NCBI GenBank assembly: GCA_958454405.1
Contig: CAUEBO010000010.1
Location: 1-64,000 of the forward strand
DNA length: 64,000 nt
Reading direction: 5' to 3'
DNA from: an uncultured Eggerthellaceae bacterium
Lineage (GTDB): Bacteria; Actinomycetota; Coriobacteriia; Coriobacteriales; Eggerthellaceae
Shown: positions 42,385-50,693 of the stretch, in pieces
How positions within the stretch are numbered: the first letter of the stretch is position 1
Layout: every line of letters begins with the position of its first letter
Notes under the pieces: model-generated
Told to the model about the DNA's origin: nothing
The model's input: the letters and a program-made list of their open reading frames with translations, nothing else
Database searches by the model: none
Position numbers and translations under genes: made by a program

Positions 42385-44484
42385 ATGGACCGATTCATCC
42401 ACTTCATCATAGCCAAACGCAAGGCAGTCGTTGCGACGTTCCTGGTCGCCGCCGTGCTGTGCGCCGTCATGATCCCCTTCGTCAAGGTCAACTACGACAT
42501 GGCCGACTACCTTCCTCCCAGCGCGCAGTCGACGAAGGCCGTCGCCATCATGGAGGAGGAGTTCGCCCAGGACGTCCCCAACGCGAACGTGCTCGTCCGC
42601 AACGTGGACGTGCCGCGCGCCTTGGCCTTGAAGGACGAACTGGCCGCGCTCGACGGCGTCGAATCCGTCAGGTGGCTCGACGACGTGGCCGACGTGGCCG
42701 TGCCCCTTGCGATGCTCGATCGGGCCACGGTGGAAACGTACTACCGCAATGGCGACGCGCTGTTCCAGGTGACGGTGGCCGATGGGGCCGAGGCCCAGGC
42801 CATCCCCGCATTGCGGTCGCTCGTGGACGGGGCGGGCGAGGGCAATGCCGTGTCGGGCGAGGCGGCGGACACGGCGCAGATGCGCGCGAGCATGGTGGAG
42901 CAGGTGCTCATGGCCGTGGCCATCATCGTGCCCGTCATCTTGCTGCTGCTGGTCCTGTCCACGCTGTCCTGGATCGAGCCGGTGCTGTTCATCGCCGCCA
43001 TCGGCGTGTCCATCCTCATCAACATGGGGACGAACATCGTGTTCGGCGAAGTGTCGTTCGTCACGTTCTCGGTGAGCCCCATCCTGCAGCTGGCGGTGTC
43101 GCTGGACTACGCCATCTTCCTGCTGCACGCCTTCGCGGCCGAGCGGGAGCGCGTTCCAGACGCGGCGGAGGCCATGGCCCGCGCCGTGCGCACGTCGATG
43201 TCCACCATCGCCGCCAGCGCCTCCACCACGCTGTTCGGCTTCGCGGCGCTCATGCTCATGCAGTTCCAGATAGGCGCCGACCTCGGCATCAACCTGGTCA
43301 AGGGCATCGTGCTCAGCTTCGTGACCGTGATGGTCCTGCTGCCGGCCCTCACGCTTCTGCTGTGCGGGCTCCTGGACAAGACGGCCCACCGGCCGCTCAT
43401 GCCGTCGTTTCGCAACGTGGACCGGGGCCTGCGCAAGGTGCGCGTCCCGGCCCTGTTCGTCGTGCTTGTGCTGCTGGTCCCCGCGTTTTTGGGGCAGTCC
43501 CATACGGTGTTCACCTACCAGAACAGCGCGCCCGACGCCGGCATCCGGGCCGGGGCCGACACGCTGGCCGTGAACGACGCGTTCGGCCAGCAGAACGCGG
43601 TCGTCGTGCTCGTGCCGCGCGGCGACGTGGCGGCCGAGGCGGCGCTGTCCGACGACCTCGCGCGCATGGACGACGTGACCGGCGTCCTGTCGTATGCGGC
43701 AACGGTGGGGCCTTCCGTTCCCGAGGGCTACCTTGATCCGAGCGTGGTCGAGCAGTTCTATTCGCCGGACTACGCGCGCATCATCGCCTACGTGGACACC
43801 CCGGTGGAGGGGGACGCGGCGTTCGCCACGGTCGAAGCCATCCAGCAGGCGGCTGCGAACCGCTACGACACGTACTACACGGCGGGGCAGTCCGCGAACC
43901 TGTACGACATGAAGAACATCGTGTCGGTTGACAACGTGGTGGTGAGCGTCGCGGCCGTCGTGGCCATCTTCCTGGTGGTGCTGGTCACGTTCAGGTCGAT
44001 CGCGCTGCCCATCGTGCTGCTGCTCACCATCGAATCCGGCATCTGGATCAACCTCGCCATCCCGTACTTTACGGGCACCGAGGTGAACTTCATCGGGTAC
44101 TTGGTCATCAACACGGTGCAGCTGGGGGCCACCATCGATTACGGCATCCTGCTGACCACCCATTATCTTGCCCATCGCCGGCGCGTGCCGGCGCGCCAGG
44201 CGGTGAAGGAGGCGCTAGGCGAGACGTTCCCCTCGCTGCTGGTGTCGGCGTGCATCCTGGCCACCGCCGGATTCGCGCTGGCCATCTCGTCCTCCATCGC
44301 GGCCGTTTCCAGCCTGGGCCTGCTGCTGGGCCGCGGGGCGCTCTTGTCGCTTGCGCTGGTGACGTGCTTCTTGCCTGGGCTGCTCATCTATCTGGATCGA
44401 TTCATCCGCCGCACCACCTGGCACGCGGGCTTCGCGCCCGACGCGGCCGCACTTCCGCCTTCCCGGGAAGGAGACGCCTCATGA
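42385..44484 (+). CDS. MMPL/RND-family exporter
   Basis: A 699-residue RND-superfamily exporter of the MMPL type. ATG 42385 has GGAG six bases upstream; upstream in-frame codons are discounted. It has twelve predicted helices in two repeats, each beginning with a single helix and a large extracytoplasmic loop. The signature proton-relay segment occurs in each half (LAVSLDYAIFLLHAFAAERE; QLGATIDYGILLTTHYLAHR). Such proteins export lipids, lipopeptides or drugs. It overlaps the following gene by ATGA, so the two are translationally coupled; a TetR regulator is encoded convergently at 46431. Confidence 0.92.
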   Translation: MDRFIHFIIAKRKAVVATFLVAAVLCAVMIPFVKVNYDMADYLPPSAQSTKAVAIMEEEFAQDVPNANVLVRNVDVPRALALKDELAALDGVESVRWLDDVADVAVPLAMLDRATVETYYRNGDALFQVTVADGAEAQAIPALRSLVDGAGEGNAVSGEAADTAQMRASMVEQVLMAVAIIVPVILLLLVLSTLSWIEPVLFIAAIGVSILINMGTNIVFGEVSFVTFSVSPILQLAVSLDYAIFLLHAFAAERERVPDAAEAMARAVRTSMSTIAASASTTLFGFAALMLMQFQIGADLGINLVKGIVLSFVTVMVLLPALTLLLCGLLDKTAHRPLMPSFRNVDRGLRKVRVPALFVVLVLLVPAFLGQSHTVFTYQNSAPDAGIRAGADTLAVNDAFGQQNAVVVLVPRGDVAAEAALSDDLARMDDVTGVLSYAATVGPSVPEGYLDPSVVEQFYSPDYARIIAYVDTPVEGDAAFATVEAIQQAAANRYDTYYTAGQSANLYDMKNIVSVDNVVVSVAAVVAIFLVVLVTFRSIALPIVLLLTIESGIWINLAIPYFTGTEVNFIGYLVINTVQLGATIDYGILLTTHYLAHRRRVPARQAVKEALGETFPSLLVSACILATAGFALAISSSIAAVSSLGLLLGRGALLSLALVTCFLPGLLIYLDRFIRRTTWHAGFAPDAAALPPSREGDAS

Positions 44485-46358
44485 AGAACCATCGCTGCGC
44501 GCGCATAGGATTGGCCGCGTTCCTGACCATCGCGCTGTCGGCCGCCTGCATCCCCAACGCGCTCGCGCTTGCCCAGAGCGGCGCAGGCGGCCCGTCCGAG
44601 CCGGCCGTTGCTGACGCGTCCGCATCGGCGGGATCGACCGCGACGTTCGAGAAGTCCGAAGCGGTGTACGCCAACCTTGCCGCCGACGGAGCGCCGGAGG
44701 CGGTCTACGTCGTCAACCGGTTCGACGTCGAGGCGGCGGGCACGATCGTCGACGAAGGCGACTACGGGGCGGTTCGGAACCTCACGAACGAGACCGCGCT
44801 TGAGCGCGAAGCCGGCAGGACGGTGTTCGAAGCGGAGAAGGGCGCGTTCCTCTACCAGGGAGACGCCTCGCAGGCCGTGTTGCCGTGGAACGTATCGATA
44901 GCCTACGAGCTGGACGGGCGCAGCGTGCGGGCCGACGAGCTGGCCGGCGCGTCGGGCGACCTTGCCATCCACGTGGCCACGTCCCGAAACGATGCCGTCG
45001 ACCCGGCGTTCTACGACAGCTTCATGCTGCAGATCACGTTCACGCTGCCGGACGGGTCGTGCTCCGACGTCGCCGCCGAGGGCGCCACCATCGCGCGCGC
45101 CGGGCAGGACGCGACCGTGGCGTTCACCGTGCTGCCGGGACACGACGCCGATTCCCGGCTGACGGCGCGCGTGCAGGACTTCTCCATGGCCGGCGCGCAG
45201 ATCGTCGCGCTGCCCTACTCGTCGGTGGTGGACATGCCCGATACCGACGAGATGACGTCGGGCATGGACGACCTGTCAAGCGCCGTGAGCGAGCTGGCAG
45301 AGGGCACGGAGTCGCTCGCAGCCGGCGTCGACGGGCTGACGGGCGGCGCGCGCGACCTGTCTTCGGGTGCGGCGGCCTTCGGGGACGGGCTTTCGGCGCT
45401 GGACGGCTCGTCGAGCGAGCTCGTGGGCGCGTCGGCCCGGATCGAGACTGCGCTGTCGCGCATCGCGGATGGGCTTTCGAACGCCGATTTCTCGCAGCTT
45501 GACCAGGTGGGCCAGCTGCCGACCGTGCTCAGGAACCTTGCGGGCGCATTGGATTTGCTGCAAGGAGTCGTGACGAACGTGCAGGCGGGCTACGACACGG
45601 CACGCACCGCGCTCGATGGTGCTGTCAAAGCGATTCCCGACGACACTGTGAGCTCGAACGACATAAACGCCCTGAAGGCGCTCACGGCACCTGGTTCCAG
45701 CGAGGCGGACACAGTGGACAAGCTCGCCGCTGCTTATACGGCGGCTCGGGCAGTCAAGACGGCCTATGGCGATGGCGCTGCGTTCACGCAGGCGCACAGC
45801 CTGCTGGCCCTACTCTCCGCAGACAAGACGACCAACGGCTCCCTGGCGCAGCATGCCGAGGCTCTGCGCGTCGTAGCCTCCCAGGTCGAGTCCTCCGTCG
45901 ATCCCGACCAGCTGGCCCAGCTCTCCGGGCTTGCGGACGGCCTCGTGCAGCTTTCGGGCGAGTACGCCCGGTTCCACGGGGGGCTCTCCCAGTACGCTTC
46001 CGGTTTGGGGGCGCTCGCGAAAAACTATGCTCAGGTGGAATCGGGCACGGAGGCGCTCGCGGACGGCACGGGCGAGCTCGCGCAGGGCGCCGCCCGGCTC
46101 AGCGGGGGCATGGGCGAGCTCAACGCGGCCACCATCGAGCTCCCCGAGACCATGCGCCAGCAGATCGAAGAGATGACGGCCGACTTCGACTTCCCCGCGT
46201 TCGACCCGGTGTCGTTCGCGTCCCCGGCGAACGAGAACGTGACGGACGTGCAGTTCGTCATGGCCACCGCGGCCATCGAGAAGCCGAAGGCGCAGGAGGC
46301 GGAGGAGCCGCAAGCCGAGCCCACGATCTGGGATCGCTTCCTCGCGCTGTTCTCGTAG
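44481..46358 (+). CDS. Exported YhgE/Pip-like heptad-repeat protein, MMPL partner
   Basis: A 625-residue secreted protein. ATG 44481 has GGGAAGGAG upstream and overlaps the MMPL stop. A signal peptide (MKNHRCARIGLAAFLTIALS) leads to a beta-rich N-terminal domain, then long alpha-helical stretches with L-x-x-G heptads (for example ELAEGTESLAAGVDGLTGGA), as in YhgE/Pip-type proteins. It ends in a short hydrophobic WDRFLALFS without the multi-helix membrane domain of YhgE. It probably works as an extracytoplasmic partner or periplasmic-like adaptor of the adjacent exporter. The codons between about 45590 and 45850 look less GC-biased, possibly an inserted segment. Confidence 0.8.
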   Translation: MKNHRCARIGLAAFLTIALSAACIPNALALAQSGAGGPSEPAVADASASAGSTATFEKSEAVYANLAADGAPEAVYVVNRFDVEAAGTIVDEGDYGAVRNLTNETALEREAGRTVFEAEKGAFLYQGDASQAVLPWNVSIAYELDGRSVRADELAGASGDLAIHVATSRNDAVDPAFYDSFMLQITFTLPDGSCSDVAAEGATIARAGQDATVAFTVLPGHDADSRLTARVQDFSMAGAQIVALPYSSVVDMPDTDEMTSGMDDLSSAVSELAEGTESLAAGVDGLTGGARDLSSGAAAFGDGLSALDGSSSELVGASARIETALSRIADGLSNADFSQLDQVGQLPTVLRNLAGALDLLQGVVTNVQAGYDTARTALDGAVKAIPDDTVSSNDINALKALTAPGSSEADTVDKLAAAYTAARAVKTAYGDGAAFTQAHSLLALLSADKTTNGSLAQHAEALRVVASQVESSVDPDQLAQLSGLADGLVQLSGEYARFHGGLSQYASGLGALAKNYAQVESGTEALADGTGELAQGAARLSGGMGELNAATIELPETMRQQIEEMTADFDFPAFDPVSFASPANENVTDVQFVMATAAIEKPKAQEAEEPQAEPTIWDRFLALFS

Positions 46359-46430
46359 GCGCGGCATGGCGAAAGCGCCGTGCGGGCCGGTCCCGGACCG
46401 CGTGGGAACCGGGGCGTCCCGATCGCGGCT

Positions 46431-47000
46431 TCAACGGCCAGGGCGCTGCGCGCGTTCCTCGATGCCGTGCTGGATGATGTGCAGCAGCAGCTCCGACATC
46501 TCGGCGGGGGACTGCGGCGTGCCCTTCTTCAGCCAGTGGGACAGCATGCCGAGCGCGCCGGACACGGCGAACAGGTACGTGTACTCCGCGCTGTCGGGCA
46601 CGTCGACGCTCTGCTGGCCGGCCAGCTGCAGGTCCACGAGATGGGCCAGCTCCATGATCTGCTGCTGGAAGCTTCCGTCGCTCTCCTCCAGCAGCATGAT
46701 GAACAGGTCGGCGTTGTCGCGCGCGTATTCGAGGATCTTCACGACGTTCGCCGTCCTCGACCCGTCTTCGGCGAGCAGGTACGCCCGCAAATCGTCGAGC
46801 GCGTCGGCCTCGATGCCTTCCAAAAGGTCCTGCGGGCTGCGGAAGTGCGCGTAGAAGGTGCTGCGGTTCACGTCCGCTTTCTCGCAGAGCGCCTTCACGG
46901 AGATCTTGGAGATGTGGTTGTCGCGCATGAGCTCGATGAGCGCGCCCGCCAGCGCCTTCTTCGTGTACTGCACGCGCCGATCGACCTTGCCAGCGTCCAC
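46431..47000 (-). CDS. TetR-family transcriptional regulator
   Basis: A 189-residue TetR-type repressor. GTG 47000 is chosen because GGAGG lies seven bases upstream; the open frame reaches 47135 without a ribosome site. The N-terminal helix-turn-helix is RRVQYTKKALAGALIELMRD to KALCEKADVNRSTFYAHFRS, followed by an all-helical ligand domain of TetR_C type. It is convergent with the MMPL exporter operon, which it most likely represses in response to an exported compound. Confidence 0.9.
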   Translation of the reverse strand: MDAGKVDRRVQYTKKALAGALIELMRDNHISKISVKALCEKADVNRSTFYAHFRSPQDLLEGIEADALDDLRAYLLAEDGSRTANVVKILEYARDNADLFIMLLEESDGSFQQQIMELAHLVDLQLAGQQSVDVPDSAEYTYLFAVSGALGMLSHWLKKGTPQSPAEMSELLLHIIQHGIEERAQRPGR

Positions 47001-47131
47001 GCGCCCTCCTTCCGCCGCTTCCGGTCTTCGACCAGTATAGCGGCTGGCGAGGAGCCGCGCGTCCGTCCGCCCCTGACATTCGTCGCGATTCCTCATGACA
47101 AAACGCGAGAAATGCCTTTTCACGTCAGGAG

Positions 47132-47153
47132 GCAACCGCCGGTTGCGTAAAAT
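47132..47153. promoter_or_regulatory. XRE2 operator-promoter, same 22-bp layout as at XRE1
   Basis: GCAAC-CGCCG-GTTGC (47132-47146), itself a perfect 15-bp odd palindrome, followed by GTAAAAT with TAAAAT (47148-47153) as likely -10. The same GCAAC-N5-GTTGCG-K-AAAAT occurs at 18950-18971. Further GCAACC copies lie at 47174 and 47184. Likely autoregulatory site. Confidence 0.6.
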
Positions 47154-47252
47154 GATTACCAGACATGCTGGTGCAACCGGCGCTGCAACCGTAGGCTGGA
47201 CGACGTTGAGACAGGAGACCGCATGGCCGCCATGCCGAAGAAGGGATCATTC

Positions 47253-47939
47253 ATGAACGTCGAGATCGCCCAGCGCCTCGCCGAGATGCGACGCGAAAAG
47301 GGCTACAGCCAAGAGGAGCTTGCTGCGCAGTTGGGACTGTCGCGCCAGGCCGTTTCGAAGTGGGAGCGCGCCGAATCGTCGCCCGACACGGGCAACCTCA
47401 TCGCCCTCGCCAAGCTCTATGGAACCACCATCGACGAACTGCTCCGCTTCGACGAAGACGTCGAAGACGACGTGCGTTTCGAGGCGCAGGACCAGGAGAA
47501 GACGGCCGAGGTGCAGGCGCAGGAGGCGGCTGTCCGCGCGAACGAGGCCGCGGTGCGCGCGGCCCAGGCGGCCGTGGCTGCGGCGCAGGCCCGTGCCACG
47601 GCCGAGCAGGCGCAGCAGGCGCCGCCGCCCGCCGCCCCGTCTGCGGCGCCTCCCGCGCCGCCTGCGGGGGATCCCCGCACTGCGCAGGCGCAGCAGCCCT
47701 CCTACGGCGCGCCTGCGGCTCCCCAGCAGCCCTGCGTCGCGCCGGCCGACGCCCGCCGCAAGCACGGGCCCTGGTCGACGTTTCCGTATCCGGTGCTGTG
47801 CGTGCTGGTCTTCCTGGTGCTGGGCTTCCTGTTCGGCGCGTGGCATCCGGGCTGGATCGTCTTCCTCACCATCCCGCTGTACTACTGGATCGCGCACATC
47901 ATCGAGAACGATCCGAACTACCAAGCCGGCCGGCGCTGA
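47253..47939 (+). CDS. XRE-family regulator with C-terminal 2TM domain, paralogue of XRE1
   Basis: A 228-residue membrane-tethered regulator. ATG 47253 aligns with the XRE1 start (both MNVEIAQRLA) and has AAGGGA upstream; ATG 47223 is rejected. The helix-turn-helix (GYSQEELAAQLGLSRQAVSK) is followed by an alanine-rich helical linker and a P/A-rich segment, then two transmembrane helices with FLTIPLYYWIAHIIE, close to the XRE1 membrane part. A DUF4097 lipoprotein gene follows by 15 bp. The pair probably senses envelope state. Confidence 0.87.
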   Translation: MNVEIAQRLAEMRREKGYSQEELAAQLGLSRQAVSKWERAESSPDTGNLIALAKLYGTTIDELLRFDEDVEDDVRFEAQDQEKTAEVQAQEAAVRANEAAVRAAQAAVAAAQARATAEQAQQAPPPAAPSAAPPAPPAGDPRTAQAQQPSYGAPAAPQQPCVAPADARRKHGPWSTFPYPVLCVLVFLVLGFLFGAWHPGWIVFLTIPLYYWIAHIIENDPNYQAGRR

Positions 47940-47954
47940 CGGAAGGAAGAAAAC

Positions 47955-48794
47955 ATGGTGAAACTCACCGGGGCGTCGTATGCGAAAATCGCCCTCATCA
48001 TCGCGTTCGGCGCACTTGTCATCGCAGCCCTCGGCTTCGGCGGATGCGCGGCGGGCTGCCGCAGCTTAGAAGGAGAAACGAATATGGGATCTGCCAGCGT
48101 GGACGCTTCGAGCGTCAAGAACCTTTCCATTTCATGGGCGGCCGGCGAAGTGAACGTCTTCGTGGTCGACGGCGGCGACGCCATCGAGCTGTCCGAGACG
48201 GGGCCGCGCGGCTTGACGAAGGCCCAGCAGATGCGATGGGGAGTTTCCGGCGATACGCTGTCCGTCGACTACGGCAGCTGGTTCTCGTGCTTCATGCTGG
48301 GGCGCAAGGACCTCGAGGTGCGCATTCCCCGCTCGTACGCCGACGATCTCGGGCTCGTCCGCATGGACGCCGCATCGGGAACGTATCGCCTGGACGGATT
48401 CGGCTGCGCCGAGCTCAAGGTCGACCTGGCTTCCGGCCAGCTCGACGTGACCGACGTGACGGCGAAGGAGCTTTCGCTCGACGTGGCGAGCGGGCAGGCG
48501 AACGTGGCTGGAAGCTTCGCCGACCGGGTGAGGCTCAAGACGGCGTCGGGCCAGACGCGCGTCGCCTGCGCGGGCACATGCCCGCGCGAGCTGGACGCCG
48601 ACGTGGCGAGCGGATCGGTCGCGGTCGCGCTGCCCGAAGGCAGCGGCTTCTCGGCGCACGTCGACAAAGCGTCCGGCTCGTTCTTCTGCGCGTTCCCCAC
48701 GACGCAGGACGGAGACCGTTTCGTGTGCGGCGACGGTGCGGGTAAGATCGACGTCAAGCTCGCCAGCGGCGAGTTCAAGATCGAGCAGGGCTAG
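47955..48794 (+). CDS. DUF4097-type beta-helix lipoprotein
   Basis: A 279-residue exported protein. The N-terminal hydrophobic helix (IALIIAFGALVIAALGFGGC) ends at a lipobox-like GFGGC, so membrane lipid anchoring is likely. The rest consists of repeated short strands with the periodic motif D-x-A-S-G (MDAASGTYRL, VDLASGQLDV, LDVASGQANV, LKTASGQTRV, DVASGSVAV, VKLASGEFKI), typical of DUF4097 beta-helices. ATG 47955 has GGAAGG upstream. It is co-encoded with the XRE2 regulator. Its role is unknown; such proteins often sit with PspC-like or XRE/2TM sensors. Confidence 0.82.
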   Translation: MVKLTGASYAKIALIIAFGALVIAALGFGGCAAGCRSLEGETNMGSASVDASSVKNLSISWAAGEVNVFVVDGGDAIELSETGPRGLTKAQQMRWGVSGDTLSVDYGSWFSCFMLGRKDLEVRIPRSYADDLGLVRMDAASGTYRLDGFGCAELKVDLASGQLDVTDVTAKELSLDVASGQANVAGSFADRVRLKTASGQTRVACAGTCPRELDADVASGSVAVALPEGSGFSAHVDKASGSFFCAFPTTQDGDRFVCGDGAGKIDVKLASGEFKIEQG

Positions 48795-48800
48795 CGATGC

Positions 48801-48834
48801 GTCCAGGGCCCGGCATCGAGCCCGGGCCTTGGAC
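48801..48834. terminator. Convergent terminator between the DUF4097 and GGDEF genes
   Basis: GTCCAGGGCCCGG (48801-48813), eight-base loop, CCGGGCCTTGGAC (48822-48834), one mismatch. Sits between two convergent stops. Confidence 0.65.
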
Positions 48835-48849
48835 GGCGTTCGCGCAGGC

Positions 48850-50490
48850 TCAGTCCCTCCCGTGCACGCAGCACCGCGACTTCCCCGCGCGCTTGGCGCG
48901 GTACAGCGCCTCGTCGCTCAGCTTGATAAGGTCGTCGATGGTGAGCCGGGGGTCGTCGGCGACGGCGATGCCGACGCTGCCCGTGAGGAGTTCCGGGTAC
49001 CCGTTCGCGCGCGATTCGTCGCTGAGGCGCCCGAGCATCGCGAGGGACTGGGCGCGCAGGTCCTCGAGGGAGCGCTCCCCGAACACGGCGACGATGAACT
49101 CGTCGCCGCCCCAGCGGATGGCGGGGCAGTCGGGGAACGCTTCGCGCAGAATCGAGCTGGTTTTGAGCAGGGCTTCGTCGCCCACGGCGTGCCCGTAGCG
49201 GTCGTTGATGCTCTTGAAGTCGTCCAAGTCGAGCGCCACGAGCGCAAAGAGCTCGTCCATGCCGCGCTCGTCGAGGTACTCGTAGAAGTAGCGTCGGTTG
49301 AACAGGCCCGTCAGGTAATCGGTCTGCGCGTTCATGAGGGCTTGCTCCTCGAGCGCCCGCTCGCTCGTGATGTCGCGGTAGATGCGCAGCTGCCCGGTGA
49401 CGTTGCCGAACACGTCCAGTATCACGCGGTCGTTGACGGCGAACACCTTGTCGACGCCGCCGATGCAGGCCGAGAACGAGCTTGAATCGGAGAAGCTGTT
49501 GGAATCCACCACTGCGTCGCTCAGCACGCGCCGGCGCCATCCGTCGAAGTTGCCGCCCAGCACCTCGGAGCGCTTCACGTCGAAGTACTCCTCCGTTCTG
49601 TCGTTGACGTTGATGATGGTTCCGCCCACATCCAGCACCACGATGGCGAAGGGCATGCTGTTGATGAATATCTCCAGCTCGGTGGTGATGTTTCCCAAGT
49701 CGGTCACATCGTGGGCGATGCCCACCGTGCCCATGACGCTGCCGTCCTCGTCGAACAGGGGGGATTTGTACGTCTTGAATTGGCGCATGCCGCGCTTGGT
49801 CTTCACCTGCTCGTCGAACAGGCACGTGCGGCCGGCGGCCATCGTCTCGTCTTCGGATTCCAGGCACACGTACTCGCCGGTTGCGTACTCCTCGGGCGTG
49901 ATGTCCCAGATGTAGTAATGCCCGCGCCCTTCTATCTGCTCCTTCGTCTTCTCGACGGTGGCGCAGAACGCGTCGTTCACCTTGAGGTGGGCTCCGCGCG
50001 CGTCCTTGAACCAGATGAGCTCCGGCGTGGAGTCGATGGCCGTGTCCAGGTACGTGCGGGCCAGGTGCAGGTCGGCGTCCTGTTTCGCGGCGCGTTGCAG
50101 GCGGTCGAACTCGAACAGGGCGCGCGGCACGGTGAGCGGCGCGGGCCATACCGCGTCGACCAAGGCGTAGTCTTCAGCGCTCCATTGCCCGGCCGTGCGC
50201 TCGCCCACGACGGCGATGACGGCGCCGAACCGCGCGCCGCGCGCCTCGCGCCTGTGGGCGACGAGTTCGTGAAGGTCGCGGGAGGGGGTGAAGCCGGCAT
50301 GCCCGCTTCGGGCGGCGATCGCCGGCTCTCCCAAGATGACGATGTCGCTTGCGCAGAACGCCTGGGCGTCGAGCGCGGCGTGCCGCACCACGTCGTGGGA
50401 GAAACGGTCGAACGCCTGCGCGCCCTCGATCGCGGCGGCGACGTCGTCCGCAAGGCCGAACAGGCCGATGTGAAGCGTTCTGTGGTACAC
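48850..50490 (-). CDS. PAS-PAS-GGDEF protein (probable diguanylate cyclase)
   Basis: A 546-residue signalling protein that would make cyclic di-GMP. GTG 50490 has GAGGAGG four bases upstream; ATG 50517 is rejected. The first ~140 residues are an unrecognised alpha/beta domain. PAS domains follow (STPELIWFKDARGAHLKVND; SMPFAIVVLDVGGTIINVND), then the GGDEF domain from DYLTGLFNRRYFYEYL. The catalytic RWGGDEF is intact. No RxxD inhibitory site is seen five residues before it. No transmembrane helix is visible, so it is cytoplasmic. It is divergent from module C across a long palindrome. Confidence 0.9.
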   Translation of the reverse strand: MYHRTLHIGLFGLADDVAAAIEGAQAFDRFSHDVVRHAALDAQAFCASDIVILGEPAIAARSGHAGFTPSRDLHELVAHRREARGARFGAVIAVVGERTAGQWSAEDYALVDAVWPAPLTVPRALFEFDRLQRAAKQDADLHLARTYLDTAIDSTPELIWFKDARGAHLKVNDAFCATVEKTKEQIEGRGHYYIWDITPEEYATGEYVCLESEDETMAAGRTCLFDEQVKTKRGMRQFKTYKSPLFDEDGSVMGTVGIAHDVTDLGNITTELEIFINSMPFAIVVLDVGGTIINVNDRTEEYFDVKRSEVLGGNFDGWRRRVLSDAVVDSNSFSDSSSFSACIGGVDKVFAVNDRVILDVFGNVTGQLRIYRDITSERALEEQALMNAQTDYLTGLFNRRYFYEYLDERGMDELFALVALDLDDFKSINDRYGHAVGDEALLKTSSILREAFPDCPAIRWGGDEFIVAVFGERSLEDLRAQSLAMLGRLSDESRANGYPELLTGSVGIAVADDPRLTIDDLIKLSDEALYRAKRAGKSRCCVHGRD

Positions 50491-50576
50491 GGATCCTCCT
50501 CTCGCAGATGTCCCCATTGTACTCTTCGCGAGATGGCATGCCGCCTAGTATTTCCCCATGAATTCACTGGGGAAAA

Positions 50577-50629
50577 CAAAACGCCTCTTCTGCATATGAC
50601 ACGGTGTCATATGCAGAAGAGGCGTTTTG
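50577..50629. repeat. 53-bp perfect palindrome in the GGDEF/NrfD3 divergent gap
   Basis: Two 26-base arms (50577-50602 and 50604-50629), exact inverted copies around one G. The centre is ATGACAC-G-GTGTCAT, so it contains TGACA and TGTCA half-sites like those of the module A operators, here in outward order; a further TGTCA is at 50630. It lies between divergent genes, so it is not an ordinary terminator. It may be a regulator site or cruciform. An extended -10-like TGTCATACT overlaps the right end. Confidence 0.9.
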
Positions 50630-50693
50630 TGTCATACTGGGCGCGGAGGCGGTCGAGGGCGAATCCGCGCAGGGAGCCGGGAAAGGAGCAGGC

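Noticed and set aside
50577..50629. The 53-bp palindrome as a rho-independent terminator
   Set aside because: The flanking genes are divergent, so no transcript is expected to end there from either side.
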